The notes: a model not told the origin generated them from the sequence alone. A stretch of DNA of 64,000 nucleotides from Cytidiella melzeri (GCA_022592445.1 JABYQR010000067.1:1-64000); one strand, 5' to 3'. Counted from the stretch's first letter, positions 1 through 11,620 are shown. Numbers and translations are program-made.

Positions 1-204
1 CTCCTGAGTAGGAGGGCGAGCAGCAATTGCCGGGCTATCACCATGGGCAGCGACGGCAGGGATGCCAGTCGGCCGCTCCATAGGCTCCTCGACAGCGCGG
101 AAGGATTTGCGCGTCATGAGGTAGGCCTTAATGTTTGTGCTCCAGACGTTCCAATTTGTACCGTCTAGATGCTTGATGGAGGAGAGAGTGGCATTGTCGG
201 CCAT
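1..204 (-). CDS. Copia-type Gag, N-terminal fragment (runs off the window)
   Basis: The minus strand from the ATG at 204 is open to the left window edge, giving 68 residues. It starts MADNATLSSIKHLDGTNW and continues with NVWSTNIKAYLMTR. The paired Trp pattern (NW..W followed by a basic helix) is the usual start of Gag in Ty1/copia retrotransposons. It lies just inside a primer-binding site (419-431) and an LTR (432-742), so it is the first part of a minus-strand copia element whose body lies outside the window. Its sequence is unlike the Gag at 61.6-63.3 kb, so it is a different family. It is too short to judge whether the element is intact. Confidence 0.8.
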   Translation of the reverse strand, partial: MADNATLSSIKHLDGTNWNVWSTNIKAYLMTRKSFRAVEEPMERPTGIPAVAAHGDSPAIAARPPTQE

Positions 205-418
205 GATAATGTAAGAGTTCTAGGGGAAGACCTTCATCAGTGACGTTGAAAACGACAGCGACAAGGTTTCACCCTAGCGGGGCCCAAGCGGGCGCCCGCG
301 GACAGCGTCGACGTCGATCGCGCGCGACATGGAACGAGGTACGCTCGACATGCGCGGCGAGAGCGAGCGCTGCAGATAAGCGCCGCACTCAATCGTCGTA
401 GACGAGAGTGACAGGCGC

Positions 419-431
419 GGGGCTCATAACC
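419..431 (-). other. Retrotransposon primer-binding site (half initiator tRNA-Met type)
   Basis: The plus strand reads GGGGCTCATAACC, which matches the anticodon stem-loop of fungal initiator tRNA-Met (CAU anticodon), so the minus strand can pair with it. It directly abuts the LTR that starts at 432. The same 13 bases occupy the same place in the element at 58.5-63.6 kb. Drosophila copia is known to prime from an internal half-tRNA fragment of this kind. Confidence 0.8.
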
Positions 432-742
432 TGTCGAGCCAGTATCGCCAACCGCGACACTAGCCCGACAGAGGCAGGGGAAAGGGACGCTTACCTGTTG
501 TTGGTTGGTAGGGTTAGGTGTAGGCTTTGGGGGCGAGTAGTAAGAGTAAAAGACGTATGTATTGCTACAGGAGTCGTGAGGTTTTTATCTACAACTATGA
601 GCGTACAAACATATGTAAATACGGAGCGCGTGAGCGCTAGTCAGCTTTCCATCGCGTTTCGACACAGCTCAACATGCGGTTTCGTCACAGCTCACCATGT
701 GGTTCAACACAGCTCACCACACGGTTTCGACACAGCTCAACA
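432..742 (-). repeat. 5' LTR of the left-edge copia element
   Basis: The LTR starts TGTCGAGC at 432, next to the primer-binding site. Its other end is placed at GCTCAACA (735-742), which gives imperfect terminal inverted repeats and a length of 311 bp. The outer 80 bp (about 661-742) hold four diverged copies of a 22-bp unit containing CACAGCTCA. RdRP-like coding sequence reads right up to 742 on the other side, which supports that boundary. The matching LTR and the target duplication lie outside the window, so the outer boundary is an inference. Confidence 0.65.
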
Positions 743-3700
743 TTCTCCACCCTAACTCTTGTTTTCGGAGACCTGAGCAGAAGACCAGCGACGCATTCTA
801 CTTCGCTGATGCTGTACCTGCGGCACGAATGTTACTTGACCATCGCCAATTTGAAGAACGTTTGAGGGTGACGCACTGACCTCCTTAAAAGCCCCTCAAG
901 CTCGAACTCGTAGCGTATTTTATGCTTGGCGGCTACCTGCAAGTAGCTACTGTAGTCCAGGGTATCCTCGTAGGCAAGTAGCCGTGGGTCCCCACATGTA
1001 TCCATCACATTCTCGTCGGGTCCTTCAAACTCAGGCTCCGGGTTTACCTCTCGAAACATGAGTCCCAGAGCTTTCATACTCTCGTAAGAATTGATAGGCT
1101 GCTGCTTGAAGGTCCCGATCGTCTTGTAGACCTATGATAGATTTCTCAGCTTTATACGACACAGGTGGGGACGCATATGTTACTCGCCTTTCCCATGAAA
1201 TCTGGATATTCCATCACTCTAGGGATCTCCAATTGGGACACTCGCACGCCAGTCTTGCCGAAATCCACCGCTTTGGATGCGAGCTTCGCAAGCTCTATAC
1301 ATCCGTCGTCATCTGGACCATACTGGTCAGCCAGAGCCATATGGGTGTTGCAAACACGGCCGAGAACGTCGTTTTTGATGAAATCCACGAAGTGCTATAG
1401 AAGATAACCGTGATTGAACGTTACATTATGATTGGAGAAGTCGTCAAAATACCTCTTTGGTTTGGTCAATCGTGATAGGACTACTGCACCTCTCAGGAGT
1501 CGGAGCTGTGTAGTCCATCGGATCGTACACCCTGTCCTCTTCAATCAACAACCGAGGGTCCCAAATCAAGCTGTACATATCTCCATCCCTACAAATCCAA
1601 TATCAGCCGTTGCCATCGAGCGTAGTAGCGGCCCTGTCTTACAAATCGCCCCCACTGAGCCTGATGAATAGCAAAATATCAAACTTTTTCGGACGTGGAG
1701 TCAGCAAAGATGAGGACGCACATGTTCGGAAGATCACGCTCTCCACGAACATTGAACACAATCACGTTACGCAAGTGTCGAAGTGAAGGACAGTCGACTG
1801 CTTTGACAACCCTCACATCTCCTGGGTGTACTGCGTATATGGTAAGAGAGCATACACAATCCACGTTCCCGATGCACTTACGACATGGGTTGCGGTAGAT
1901 GACACATTGTCCTGTGATAACTTGTGGCTTGCCATGCGGTGGATGAATTTGACAGAATACTTCGCCTTCACTGAGTGAATCGGTCTCATCCGGAACGCCT
2001 GTATTTGGCTCAGATGTGACATTCCAGACATTTGTGGTGCCATACCCATCAAGAATGCACTGTCCTGTATCTCTATCCACGCCTAAGGTTGGGCCAATTT
2101 TTGGGAGCTTACGACAAACGACCAGCGAACCTTCCACTTTAGCTCGCTGAGCAGGCGGCATTTGACCAAACTTGTTACTGCATCTACGAATGGATCGTCT
2201 GCCACGTGATGGGTGAATGCCTGCTTTAAGGGGAACTTGGACGAGTGAACATGCGCTGTCCTGTGCAAAGAAGCTGCACTCACAACCGTCACGATTGCGA
2301 GCCTTTCTGGAGCAAAACTATCCTCCAACCCTTCAATCGACCTTTTTTCGGCGCGTAAGAACTCGAGCAGTGTTTTAGTGGGTACTCCTAATGACTCCAT
2401 CAGCAGAATGGCTTGTCTATTCAACGTCGCTTTCGAATAAGTGGCAGCCTAAAAACAGCTGTCATAATTCCCGGCATCTCATGCCATAATGAATGAAAGA
2501 CCAACCTTCAAAATGCAAAAGTTGTGGTCTTCCGAGTAGACCTTGATCATGCTATCGCGCTCGCGTATCTCGAAATCGGCCAACCGTGGATCTTGTACAA
2601 CAGAGAGCACCCCTTTGACTCCACCGTCTCTGCACTGGACAGCAGAAATAGGTGTGCTCGTGTAATTGAGAACTCGAGCGCATTCGTCGGCAAGCATTTG
2701 CGTGAAATGACCGGCGCCGTCTGTGAAGATACTAGGCAGTCATCAGTTCACTACAGACCCATAAACGCTATCAGACATACTATCCATTCCGTTTGACATC
2801 AGGATATCCGCGAGTGATTTTGACATCTAAAGTGACCGCCCGGGTCGTACTGAGTGCCTAAGAAGAGTAGTGGTCAACAATGCAGTGTGAAATCCGCGGA
2901 GATGAATTTACTAGACTCTGACGAGCAGCGTGCTTGGCCACAACCCGTTCTCTCGTGAGGTCGCCCATAGATCGAAGGACGTTCTCGACTGTAAACTCCC
3001 CAGTCTCGGCTATCATCCAGCATCCGCGCTCACTGTAAGGCGATGAGAAGAAAAACAGGCATGAGGAAAATTAGGCATACTAACCGAACTTGGCTCTCAC
3101 TGAAGGTTAGAAAGATATAGTGGCGACCAGCAACCTGAAGACCATATGCAAGAGCGCGACGAATGCGAGCGAATACTCCCTCTCTGCCCTGCAACTTGTC
3201 GTCGATGACGAGCGTCTCTCCTCTGACCGGAAAGTCACCATCATCGTCAACAAATTGCACCCGTAGGAACCTATCAACATAGCATTTGTATCGCCTTAAA
3301 AGCGAGTTTGATGTCTCCTCCGCGGGTGGCATGAGAACACATCTCGTTGGCGTCACCAAGCAGCGTCTGGTGATCGCTAGATGTTCCCTCGAGACCGTGG
3401 GGGGTGAGACGCGACGAATGACCTCTTGATGATAATCAGTATGTGCATAGCCTGTGGAATAATTACTGACCTTTGAGATCCATTGCAATGGTATGACGGC
3501 GAGTCCACATGAAGAGCCCTTCAAGCGCCGTCGACCGTCGGCTGGCAGGCATACGCGACAAAGCCCTAAATAGATCTGGAACTTCGGGGAGCAAGACCTT
3601 GCAATGTGAGAGAAGGGCCTCTACAAGGTAACGGATAGTGAATGTTTCATTGACCATGAGGTATTCAAAAGAGGACCAACGCGGCATAAAGGTTGGTGGT

Positions 3701-4677
3701 GGCTCTACAGCAGTGGCGTCTTGGAAATCGGGGTACAGGTTGATCATCCTCAAACGTACCATGCCTGTACGAATACAATAAGAGTTGAAATGATTAGGAA
3801 TTATGTACACTCACACATCCACAAAAGTTTGTATTGCCTAGCTGTTAAATCTAGCCTTAAGCGATGCGTGGTCCAAAGACCTAGCTGGACAAAGGTCAAT
3901 TGTCTTCAGCAATGACTAAGCTGCGAGACTGACGTTTATGGCACGTTCTGGGTCTTCTACGGTATGTATCACACCTGCCTCCAGTTCGGCGGTAGGTTGC
4001 TCCAAAAAGTCTGCTTCAGTCCCATGTCTATCAAAAATCGCATCCTTCCCAATACTGAGCACCCGGTCCAAGTAATGGGTATAGCGGGCAGGACGACGAC
4101 TGGTAATGGATAATTCGGCAGTGACACGATCGCAGTCTCTCCGGTACCGCGCACGCAACTTGATCCCACCTGGTATAACGTCTCGAAACCGGATTCGACA
4201 CTCGTAGGGATTGTAAGTAAGCGAGTAACAGCCAGAGCAGATAGCTCTAATCTGGAACCACTGTTACCGCATTCAGCTTTGTCTGTATGTATGTCAGGAA
4301 TATCCACTACGCACCTCTTCTCGAAACCGAATCCAAAACGAGCTTGCAAGAGGCTCATTTGTCTGAATGTTTGTTCCCTCTCGGTCAACCTTTGTCTGAA
4401 ACCCACAGTAGAACTGAGAATGCACGATCGATCCAACGGATAGGTTTGTAGGTTTGAACCCGAATTCTGCACCAGTCCTTGTGTTCTTTGTAGTCCGCTG
4501 TAGCAATTCATCCACAGTGTGCTTAGACAGAATGCCCAAATCTTCGAAGTGTGCGGTGAAATCCGCCCTGTCAAACTTGTCATCGTCCCAGTCCATAGCG
4601 ACAGCGATGTGCGAGAGATGAACGTTTTCGAGCACCAACCCTGGCCAATATATAGACTTGAACGGCCGCGGGCTTAT
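685..4677 (-). pseudogene. Cellular RNA-dependent RNA polymerase (QDE-1/RDR family), 3' end replaced by a copia LTR
   Basis: RdRPs of this family make double-stranded RNA for RNA silencing. Family motifs appear in order on the minus strand: drFLRVqF.DDDG and SesQvR (about 3.1-3.3 kb), YIFTDGAGHFTQ (about 2.7 kb), QCRDGGVKG (2.6 kb), TLNRQAILLMESLGVP (2.4 kb), VPDETDSLSEGEVFCQI and RNPCLHPGDVRV (1.8-2.0 kb). The catalytic SGGD-LDGDMY is assembled across two introns (1722 exon end, micro-exon 1660-1643, exon from 1588). HMALADQYG, AVDFGKTGV and EYPDFM follow at 1.2-1.4 kb. At least ten short introns are needed. The last exon (817 to 685) gives YSISEVECVAGLLLRS and then enters the LTR at 742, adding about 18 foreign codons before TGA at 685. 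Family members continue well beyond this point, so the C-terminus is lost. The coding frame is supported up to an acceptor at about 4677 (ISPRPFKSIYWPG); first exons and start codon were not resolved. Confidence 0.85.
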
Positions 4678-5057
4678 CTAAACGCCATCTAAGCTTTTGA
4701 TCAGCGGGTCTCTCAGCGTGTACGTACTTTCGGAGTACTTAACGGTTCATGCTGCGCAAAGGCTATGGACAGAGACAATCCATGCTAATGAGGTTGTCGA
4801 TGTCTTCGTAGATATCTAGTATACTATTCAGTACATTCAACAACGTCCATTATGAGGTCTGTCTCATTCGCATTTCAGCAACGTAGATCACGAGATCTCC
4901 TCCTATGGCCAAGACGAGTCACGCAAAGCACATCAAAGCAGAGTTCTCGTCTATTCCTGGAATTTCAAGAGTCATAAGACACCTAATACCCTTTATAAGC
5001 GTAAATAGATCTAGTTTGTGCACTCTACCCCAAAGACAGGACGAGTCATTTTTGGGT
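4678..5057. other. Unresolved 5' region of the RdRP gene
   Basis: This stretch lies between the first RdRP exon I can support and the stop codon of the cytochrome b5 reductase gene. It should hold the RdRP start codon and one or more small exons on the minus strand. Several ATGs are present, but none gives an unambiguous splice into the acceptor at about 4677. Confidence 0.4.
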
Positions 5058-6326
5058 TCAGAACAAGAACACCTATGAGACCATGTCAGCATACAAGCAC
5101 GCTCAAGATGCAAAATTCGTGCTGACCTGGTCAGCAAGCTTGCTAACGGTCCGAGGAGCGTCGTAATTCAGCTCGGACAAGTGTTTCCTAGAAGCGGCGT
5201 TGTAAGCAGAAATATTTTCGTCAAAAAAAGGCGCAAATGTACTGACTTCATAGCATTCATCATTGGAGGAGGACCACACATGAGCACTTTGATATCCGCG
5301 CTCGCAGGAGGCATATGCGCCTCAATTTGTTCCTTCGTGACAAAGCCCACACCGCCCGTCCATCCTTGCGGTGGGTTGTTCAACACGTAATACACGGTGA
5401 ATCGGTGGCTGTGGTTATGTGCCAGCAAGTCGAGTTCCTTCTTCAGCAAGATATCATCGTAGTTGACATTAGCATAGATGAGACTAAGCTTGGTGCGGTC
5501 CTGGGGATTCTTGAGAGCAGCGCGTATGATCTGGAGTACGGGAGTGATGCCAGTTCCGCCAGCGATCATACCAATGTGACGAGAGAGACCGGCATGATAC
5601 GTGAATTGACCCTTGGGACCCTTGACGCGGATTTTGTCGCCGATCTTCAGCAAAGAGACGTGACGTGAAATGTTGCCCTGCTCGTAAGACTTGATGAGGA
5701 GGTCGAAGTGACCAAGGTCATCGTCACTGCTGGTAGGCGTGTAGCTGCGTTGAATGTCCTTGCCGTTGATCTCCGCCTGGACCGACACGTGCTGACCGAT
5801 GGGGAGGCCCAAAACATCATTGGGGTGGGGTAAAGCAAAACGGTAACTGCAGCTGTAATTAAGTACCGAGCAGGGACCAGAAGATGAACTGGTGTACTGA
5901 CAGGGCAGTGTTCGGGGAGATGACTATCTTCTCTTTGAGTGGGAACTCTAGCCACTTTCCGGGGTCGAGTACAGGCTTCCTCTCTGACACGTCAGGGCGT
6001 TAGCTGCAGTAGACAAAAATGAGATCGTACGACTTACTGCTGCCACCAAACTTCCAATAAACCACAACAGAGGTGATGACAGCGAAAACCAAGGCAAGCA
6101 CTTGAGGAACCATGTTGGCTGTTTCAGCAGACATATAAGCAGTCAGAGGTGATTTTATATCTTCTGCGCGCGTCTCGTTCTGCTTGGGGAGGCCGATGAG
6201 AATCAGCTCTGAGACGTCGAATCCGAATTCCCTGAGTTTGGCCTTGGCGAGATTGAAGAGAACGACAAGAGTAGAGAACACGGTGAAGAATGTAGCCAGA
6301 TAGACGAACTGGTAGCGATTCACCAT
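5058..6326 (-). CDS. NADH-cytochrome b5 reductase, membrane-anchored
   Basis: This flavoenzyme passes electrons from NADH to cytochrome b5 for lipid desaturation and sterol synthesis. A hydrophobic anchor (VLALVFAVITSVVVYW) precedes KPVLDPGKW. The FAD motif RSYTPTSSDDDLGHFDLL follows, then the lid segment KGPKGQFTY, then the NADH motifs AGGTGITPVLQIIRA and LMCGPPPMM. The terminal exons splice to KLADQVFLF-stop, a canonical ending. Introns lie near 6.0 kb, 5.85 kb, 5.2 kb and 5.1 kb, all GT-AG. The longest frame starts at the ATG at 6326 and adds a second hydrophobic segment. The Met at 6134 would give about 300 residues, the normal family length, and may be the true start. The ER or outer mitochondrial membrane is the usual location. 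Confidence 0.9.
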
Positions 6327-6688
6327 GCGAGCGAGTCAACAAGTCTCTGCTGGTGGTCGCGGCGGTTGAGAAGGTTGTGTCCTCGTACGGCACTTAACAG
6401 AGCGCGGCAAAACGGGCCGGGAATAAAACAGTCAGAAGTCATTAATCATTACCATGAGCTCGAGGAGGTGCAAGGAAAACGGTTAGGGCAAAATTTACGG
6501 TAAGATACAGGTTCCAGACGTTCTACGCTCTGTGTCAGAGCAATTATGTGAATAGAAGTACGGAGACAATATGCATGTAGAAAATCAGTCGTAGTAAGGG
6601 CGATATCTATGGGTTAGTCTATTACCAGTCGAAGGCGACGAGCGAACTCTCTACGGTGTCGCAGCGCTTCATATAATGCAGATACTCC

Positions 6689-7911
6689 TTAATCAAATTT
6701 CACGGACAGAACATGAAGAGAGTCCAGGCGACGAAGGCTACGGCGAAGAAGTTCCGTGAAAGCATCGGGCTTGTCGATCGCGCTCGAGCAGCTTTTGCCA
6801 GAGAATCTAAAGTTGACGTGCTGGACATCCTCGAATTGCTGGCTAACGAGGAGCTCATCTATAGGCTGGAGAGCCCACACGTCTAGGTCTATCAGGCTCG
6901 TTCCGTTGCACAGAAAGTCAACTTCCCGCATGTCGAACGAAGTTATGTCGGCCAGCATTGATATCGCGGCATTGATATTATCTGTCTTGAGATCCCCAGT
7001 AGCGACAAAGCGAATGGACTGCAGCTTGGGAGCAACATTGCCTAGAGCAATATCAGCGCAAGTACTTTGTCATCGTGCACATGACTTCCTCACCTTGAAA
7101 ACTGCTATCAGAGCCGGGAGATACAGGTAGCTCAACACGGATCAGCCTTGGGCCTAAGGCTCTAAGAATCGAAGACAGTCCGTTCTGACTGGGGGCTCGC
7201 CAGGTCAGAGAGAAACGGGGGAGGGTGGTCTGGGGAAGATATGAGAGCCAATCCGCAACACGTCGTGTGACAGTCGGATTCAGGAAATGTGCGCCATATC
7301 GAAGCGAAGATAGCTTTGGCGGGGGATCGATACGAAGACTGTGGCGTCCAAAGGCGGAGCCAATGGTAAGGGAGGTCAAAACCAGCGACTGCAGCTCCGG
7401 GAACATCGCGACAAACGCAAAGAACTCGTCGCAATTCCCAAATGTCGTGACGATCAGCTCTAGGTGCTTCACGTTGCGTGCAATTGGCTCCAGGTATCTG
7501 TTGGTCTTATCAGTCCATGAGGTGTAGAGAAGGGTGAGGGAGGTAATTTCGGTGAATCGAGGGATGATCCTCCATGTGTTGGCATGTAGGATATTGACGC
7601 CATCCCTGTCCGAGAAAGGTTGAGGTGGCGATACGAGTTTGAGCTCCCGAATAAACTGCGCTGCAGGTGTGGCGTAATAGTCTAGTGGTCTGTGGACACT
7701 GCTGTTGATAGTGACTCTTTGGTGAAGGTGGTGCCTGCTACGGGGCAACCAAGCGCGACGGGTGAGCGCGCATGATTTCAGCGCGTCACGGTCAAAGGCG
7801 AGAGAGTCGATGATGCAGTCTGATATCTCTTGAGGAAAACTAGTGCCAGCGCATGAACAAATGTACTCGCTGTAGGGTAAGCTAACGAACGACTCACCAA
7901 TTTCCTACCAT
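6689..7911 (-). CDS. F-box protein with leucine-rich C-terminal region
   Basis: F-box proteins supply substrate recognition to SCF ubiquitin ligases. The first exon, from the ATG at 7911, encodes only MVGN plus two bases. It splices (donor GTGAGT at 7897) to FPQEISDCIIDSLAFDRDAL, then CALTRRAWLPRSRHHL, the N-terminal F-box pattern common in agaricomycetes. The rest is an irregular leucine-rich stretch with segments such as ITSLTLLYTSW and LQSLVLTSLTIGS. A second intron sits near 7.05-7.09 kb (FQ to GNVAPKLQSIRF). The product is about 370 residues. Such genes are highly amplified in mushrooms and the target cannot be inferred. Confidence 0.8.
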
Positions 7912-8650
7912 TCCAGCTCAGGTCTTCTGGTTTTGCCACGTATAAACCCTTGTAGTCGATAAAGTGGACACGTCGTCGACTCGAACTATGTAGGATGGTG
8001 GTGGTGAAGAGCAGAGATAAGTGTGCCTCATTGCAAAGGATCTCCTCTTTCCGCTGATTTTGTGGAACGGGCGGACGGAGATATCCGCACGTTTGTCTAG
8101 CCTCCGAGGAATGATCCGCCTACATACGGAGCTCCGACACAGCTCCGTGTTGCCATGGCTGTCGCAATCACGCCACACCGACGCAGAGGAGGCTACTAAA
8201 GCGGGAATCATCGTTCTACAGCACTTTCCTTTCTTGGCTCAGGACGAGTGAGCAAGGTAGTAGACCTGGGTGAAGTTAATGGTAAAACAATTGATGGACT
8301 TATCACACGTGAGCCCCTTAACTGAATGCTCTTGCACACACCACCTGACTGATGCAGTTCGCTCTACACCCTGGGGCGAATTGGCCCGGATTCTGCCCAC
8401 TCGACGGCGTACTAAGACTCGGCGTAACACTATCATCTATGTAGCTTCCTCTTTTGAATAATACCAGCCTAAAGGCCTCGGAGCCTAGTAGTAAGTAGTC
8501 CGTCCAAATCCATCCACACCACGAGTCGAATGACTCGCAGGCGAAATCACATTGAGGAAATTTTTTGCTAAGGCTCGGTGGTGTTTTGGAGCTGTAGTCT
8601 GCGTCGTGAGCTCACTTTTTTGGGCTTGAACAACTGGCAGCTGTGACCTG
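7912..8650. other. Intergenic region, nothing recognised
   Basis: Short open frames on both strands show no family motif and no consistent splice structure. I see no RNA gene. The region separates the F-box gene from the hAT relic. Confidence 0.5.
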
Positions 8651-8689
8651 AGGACTAGGGTTCCGTCGGAAATTCAGTGCCGACTTTCC

Positions 8690-9086
8690 GACAAATGTTA
8701 GAAACAAAATGCCGGTAGAGGTGTTTCCAACGTATGTTTTAAACATGTTAGAAACAAAATGTCAGTAAGTGTTAGAAACATGTAAGTAAATACTTTCTGA
8801 CAATGTAAGTAACAAAAACAATGTTGGAAAATCTGTGTGTAAACAACAAGTCAAGTCTCAAAAATCTATAAACTCCGAGTCATCAACTACATCCGATGCC
8901 AAGGTAGGAGGTACAATAGAGGCTTTGGGAGAGGTTGTGCGAGGAGTATCAGATAGCATATCCAAGAGCGCAGTAGAAGCCAGATTGATCTCAAAATCAG
9001 AGGAAATCTTCCCAAATGAGACTGTGGTGTTTGTGCCAAATGGCTGGTCAAGTTCGTCATCCTCTCCATTGCCATTGTCATTTGTC

Positions 9087-9129
<43 letters not shown>

Positions 9130-11620
9130 TGTCATCAGTATTTGCAAGAGAGTGCAAATCTTCTCCTTGAACTTCTTGAAGGAGGTCCTTATTGATATCA
9201 CGGAATTTGACAGCTGGTTGAAACCTTGGAGTGCAAAGAACTGGTCCAGTGTCATTCTGTAAAATAATATATAGGCCAATCCATGACACATAATAACTCT
9301 GCTTACCTTGCGTGTGTAGTACTGACCTACTTGAATCATATCAACCAATGTCTGTGCATGTTAATTTCCCCGAATGGGAGAATTCAGCCATGTGAATTTG
9401 GATCCAGTTTGCTTATCAGGCATTGAGTTCACCAGAACTGAGAAGATCTTGATGCTGACCATCTTTGCTATGATTAGTGTGATGAAAGTCAATGTTGCTC
9501 AAGAAGACATACTGCAAGTACACGAGCATCACAGTGATGTTGCAGATCTTCCCACCACTCCGATGTAGATTTTCCAGACAGCTCTTGATCAAACGGGAAT
9601 TCATGATGCCAGTAAGCTTCAAGCTGTTGCTTTAGCTCTAGTGATGCTTGTAGAGCTGTAAGCTGCCCAAGAAGAGGGTATGCAGCATTATTACAAGGTT
9701 GCTTCTTCCACTTCACCATCTTCCGAAGTATTTCCTTCACAAACTCCTTTGTGCGGTCGTAAGCACGTGGAAAGGGCATAGTGAGGTTGACTCCAGCACG
9801 AGGTACAGTGATGCTGGGGTTTGCAGTTGGAGGAATGAGGAGGTAATCAGATATGGGGTATCCTTGAGCGATATTAGCAAGCCAGTGAGAATCAATATCA
9901 AAGGCTGGGCTTACGTGGATCAAGAGCAAATGCAGCAAAGTAGATGTCACTGTAAGAAGAACTTGTTGTATTCATCATTGAAGATCTTGATGACAGATGT
10001 GGCCAGGTCTTCTGTAATCCCTGTTTGAGTAGTGTTTTGCTTGAACAGGTCCTTCAGTGCAGCTGCACATGCAGTGAATGTTGAAACTATATAATATAAT
10101 ATGATATGATATGTAGTTTCCCACGCCTTATTATAAGGACGCTTTAGGTAGCAAAGTTCCCACAGTCTTAGTATGGGAATTATGCAGCCGTATATGGAAA
10201 CTCTAGTAGTAACCATCACATTAGCTGAGACGCACAGATATGGGTTGTAGTAGTACTATACATATATGTACGCCTGTGTTCTAGTAGCATAGGAAATGAC
10301 ATGGAAAGCACATATGACTCCAGAGGATGCCTAAAGCATACATCTGAGGACAAGTACTAGCATGAGTCATTTACTCATTATGTACGCCTCTGGTACAAGT
10401 GCTGAGCCTAGTCATACAATGAGTCATGCATGAGTCATGCATGAGTCATACACTTAGTAGTACAGTAGAATAGCTGAAGTAGACATGTATAGTAGTTGCT
10501 TACATAAGTAGATACAGACATGTATATAAGCAGAGCTGCTGAAGCAGCAAGAATAATAAGACTCATCTTCAAAGCTTAACAGCCTCTACCCCTCGCACAC
10601 ATATTCCACTTTGTTAGTGAAGAAAACAAAAACATCTGCAGCATTAGCACTTGAAGCTTCTAGTGCCCAAAGCAACCAAATCAGTGGTCCAACGATGCAG
10701 GTGTACTGGAGAAGAGAAAGCTCGAGACGAGCATATTCGGGAGAAATGCAATTAAGTTCTAAGATGTTGTATAGTTAGGTAGCTTCATCTTTTGGGTTGC
10801 CCCTGTGTTGCCCCTGTGTTGCACTGCTCAGGTGCCCATACAAGTTTCATGGTGTTGTGTAGCTACCTTAGTTGTCTGAACTGCCTCTCACAGACTGCAT
10901 ATGTACACAGACACCTCAGAGCTTCTTATCTACACAAAGTTGTAAGCCTCTATCAACTCTCACTTTTTAGCCATGGTACTCAATTGACTGGGCCTGGGTG
11001 CATGTATTCCAGAGTATCGAGAAGCAGCAGTAGGCACTTATCACAAGTGGTCCTGATGGCATAGGCTTAGTAAATCATTTGTTTGAGTACATTGCACAAC
11101 AACCTGGTCCAGAGAAATATGATGGTCAATACCTGACAGCATCCAAGGTGTATTGGGTGAATGAGCTGATAATTTGTGTGTAAATATTACTGTCTATTCT
11201 CTTCTGGTCAGTGCTGACTGATTGAAGTGTTTGTAACTAGCAGGGAGATCAATCTGTCCATGATGGTTTGTTTCTGCCACAGGCTTCTAAATCATTGATA
11301 TTGTTCACACCAGCTTCTGCAGCCACCTGAATGCCAGCACCCAGTCCTCTTCAGACACATAAGCTCCAGTTCTAGGCAAAAGTAAATCTTCAAGCTAGTG
11401 AGTGACTCTTGACTACATGTCATGAAGGGAGGATATTGGTATCCAATGGTAATCATCAAATACACCCCAGTTGAAATATTCAATGGTATTTGCTAAGCAC
11501 TACTTCTGGGGTGATAAAGTCCACCCAGCCCTTGCACTGAGGGCTTGTTGTTAATTCCACAGACCTCTCAGAATCTGTAGCATTTCCAACATTTTCCAAC
11601 ATTTATATACATGACATTTT
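8690..11620 (-). mobile_element. Decayed hAT DNA transposon (approximate extent)
   Basis: The interval contains hAT transposase fragments (separate entry). It is flanked by AT-rich sequence in which ATGTT(A/G)GAAA recurs at both ends: about 8695-8830 on the left, and inverted at about 11580-11605 on the right. Such subterminal repeats are typical of hAT elements. I could not fix exact terminal inverted repeats or an 8-bp target duplication, so the limits are estimates. Sequence at 10370-10450 carries repeated GAGTCATGCAT-like words. Confidence 0.5.
8858..10735 (-). pseudogene. hAT-family transposase remnant
   Basis: Reading the minus strand gives hAT-like pieces in the expected order: IWLLWALEASSANAADVFVF (about 10.6-10.7 kb), LKDLFKQNTTQTGITEDLA (10.0 kb), SDIYFAAFALDPR (9.92 kb, then an intron), WWEDLQHHC and, across an intron at about 9.45-9.5 kb, IKIFSVLVNSMPDKQTGS with FTWLNSPIRGN. 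The latter resembles the C-terminal dimerisation region. An in-frame TAA at 9361-9363 then interrupts the frame, which resumes with HAQTLVDMIQVGQYY. The tail carries a run of 13 Asp from an ATC/CAT microsatellite (about 9089-9127) and ends at 8858. The N-terminal half is not clearly present. The stop codon and missing parts indicate a dead copy. Confidence 0.65.

Noticed and set aside
7918..8461. Small overlapping frames upstream of the F-box gene
   Set aside because: No motif, no splice support, and present on both strands.
8835..9170. Plus-strand frame with a long Ser run
   Set aside because: Antisense of the Asp-coding microsatellite in the hAT remnant.
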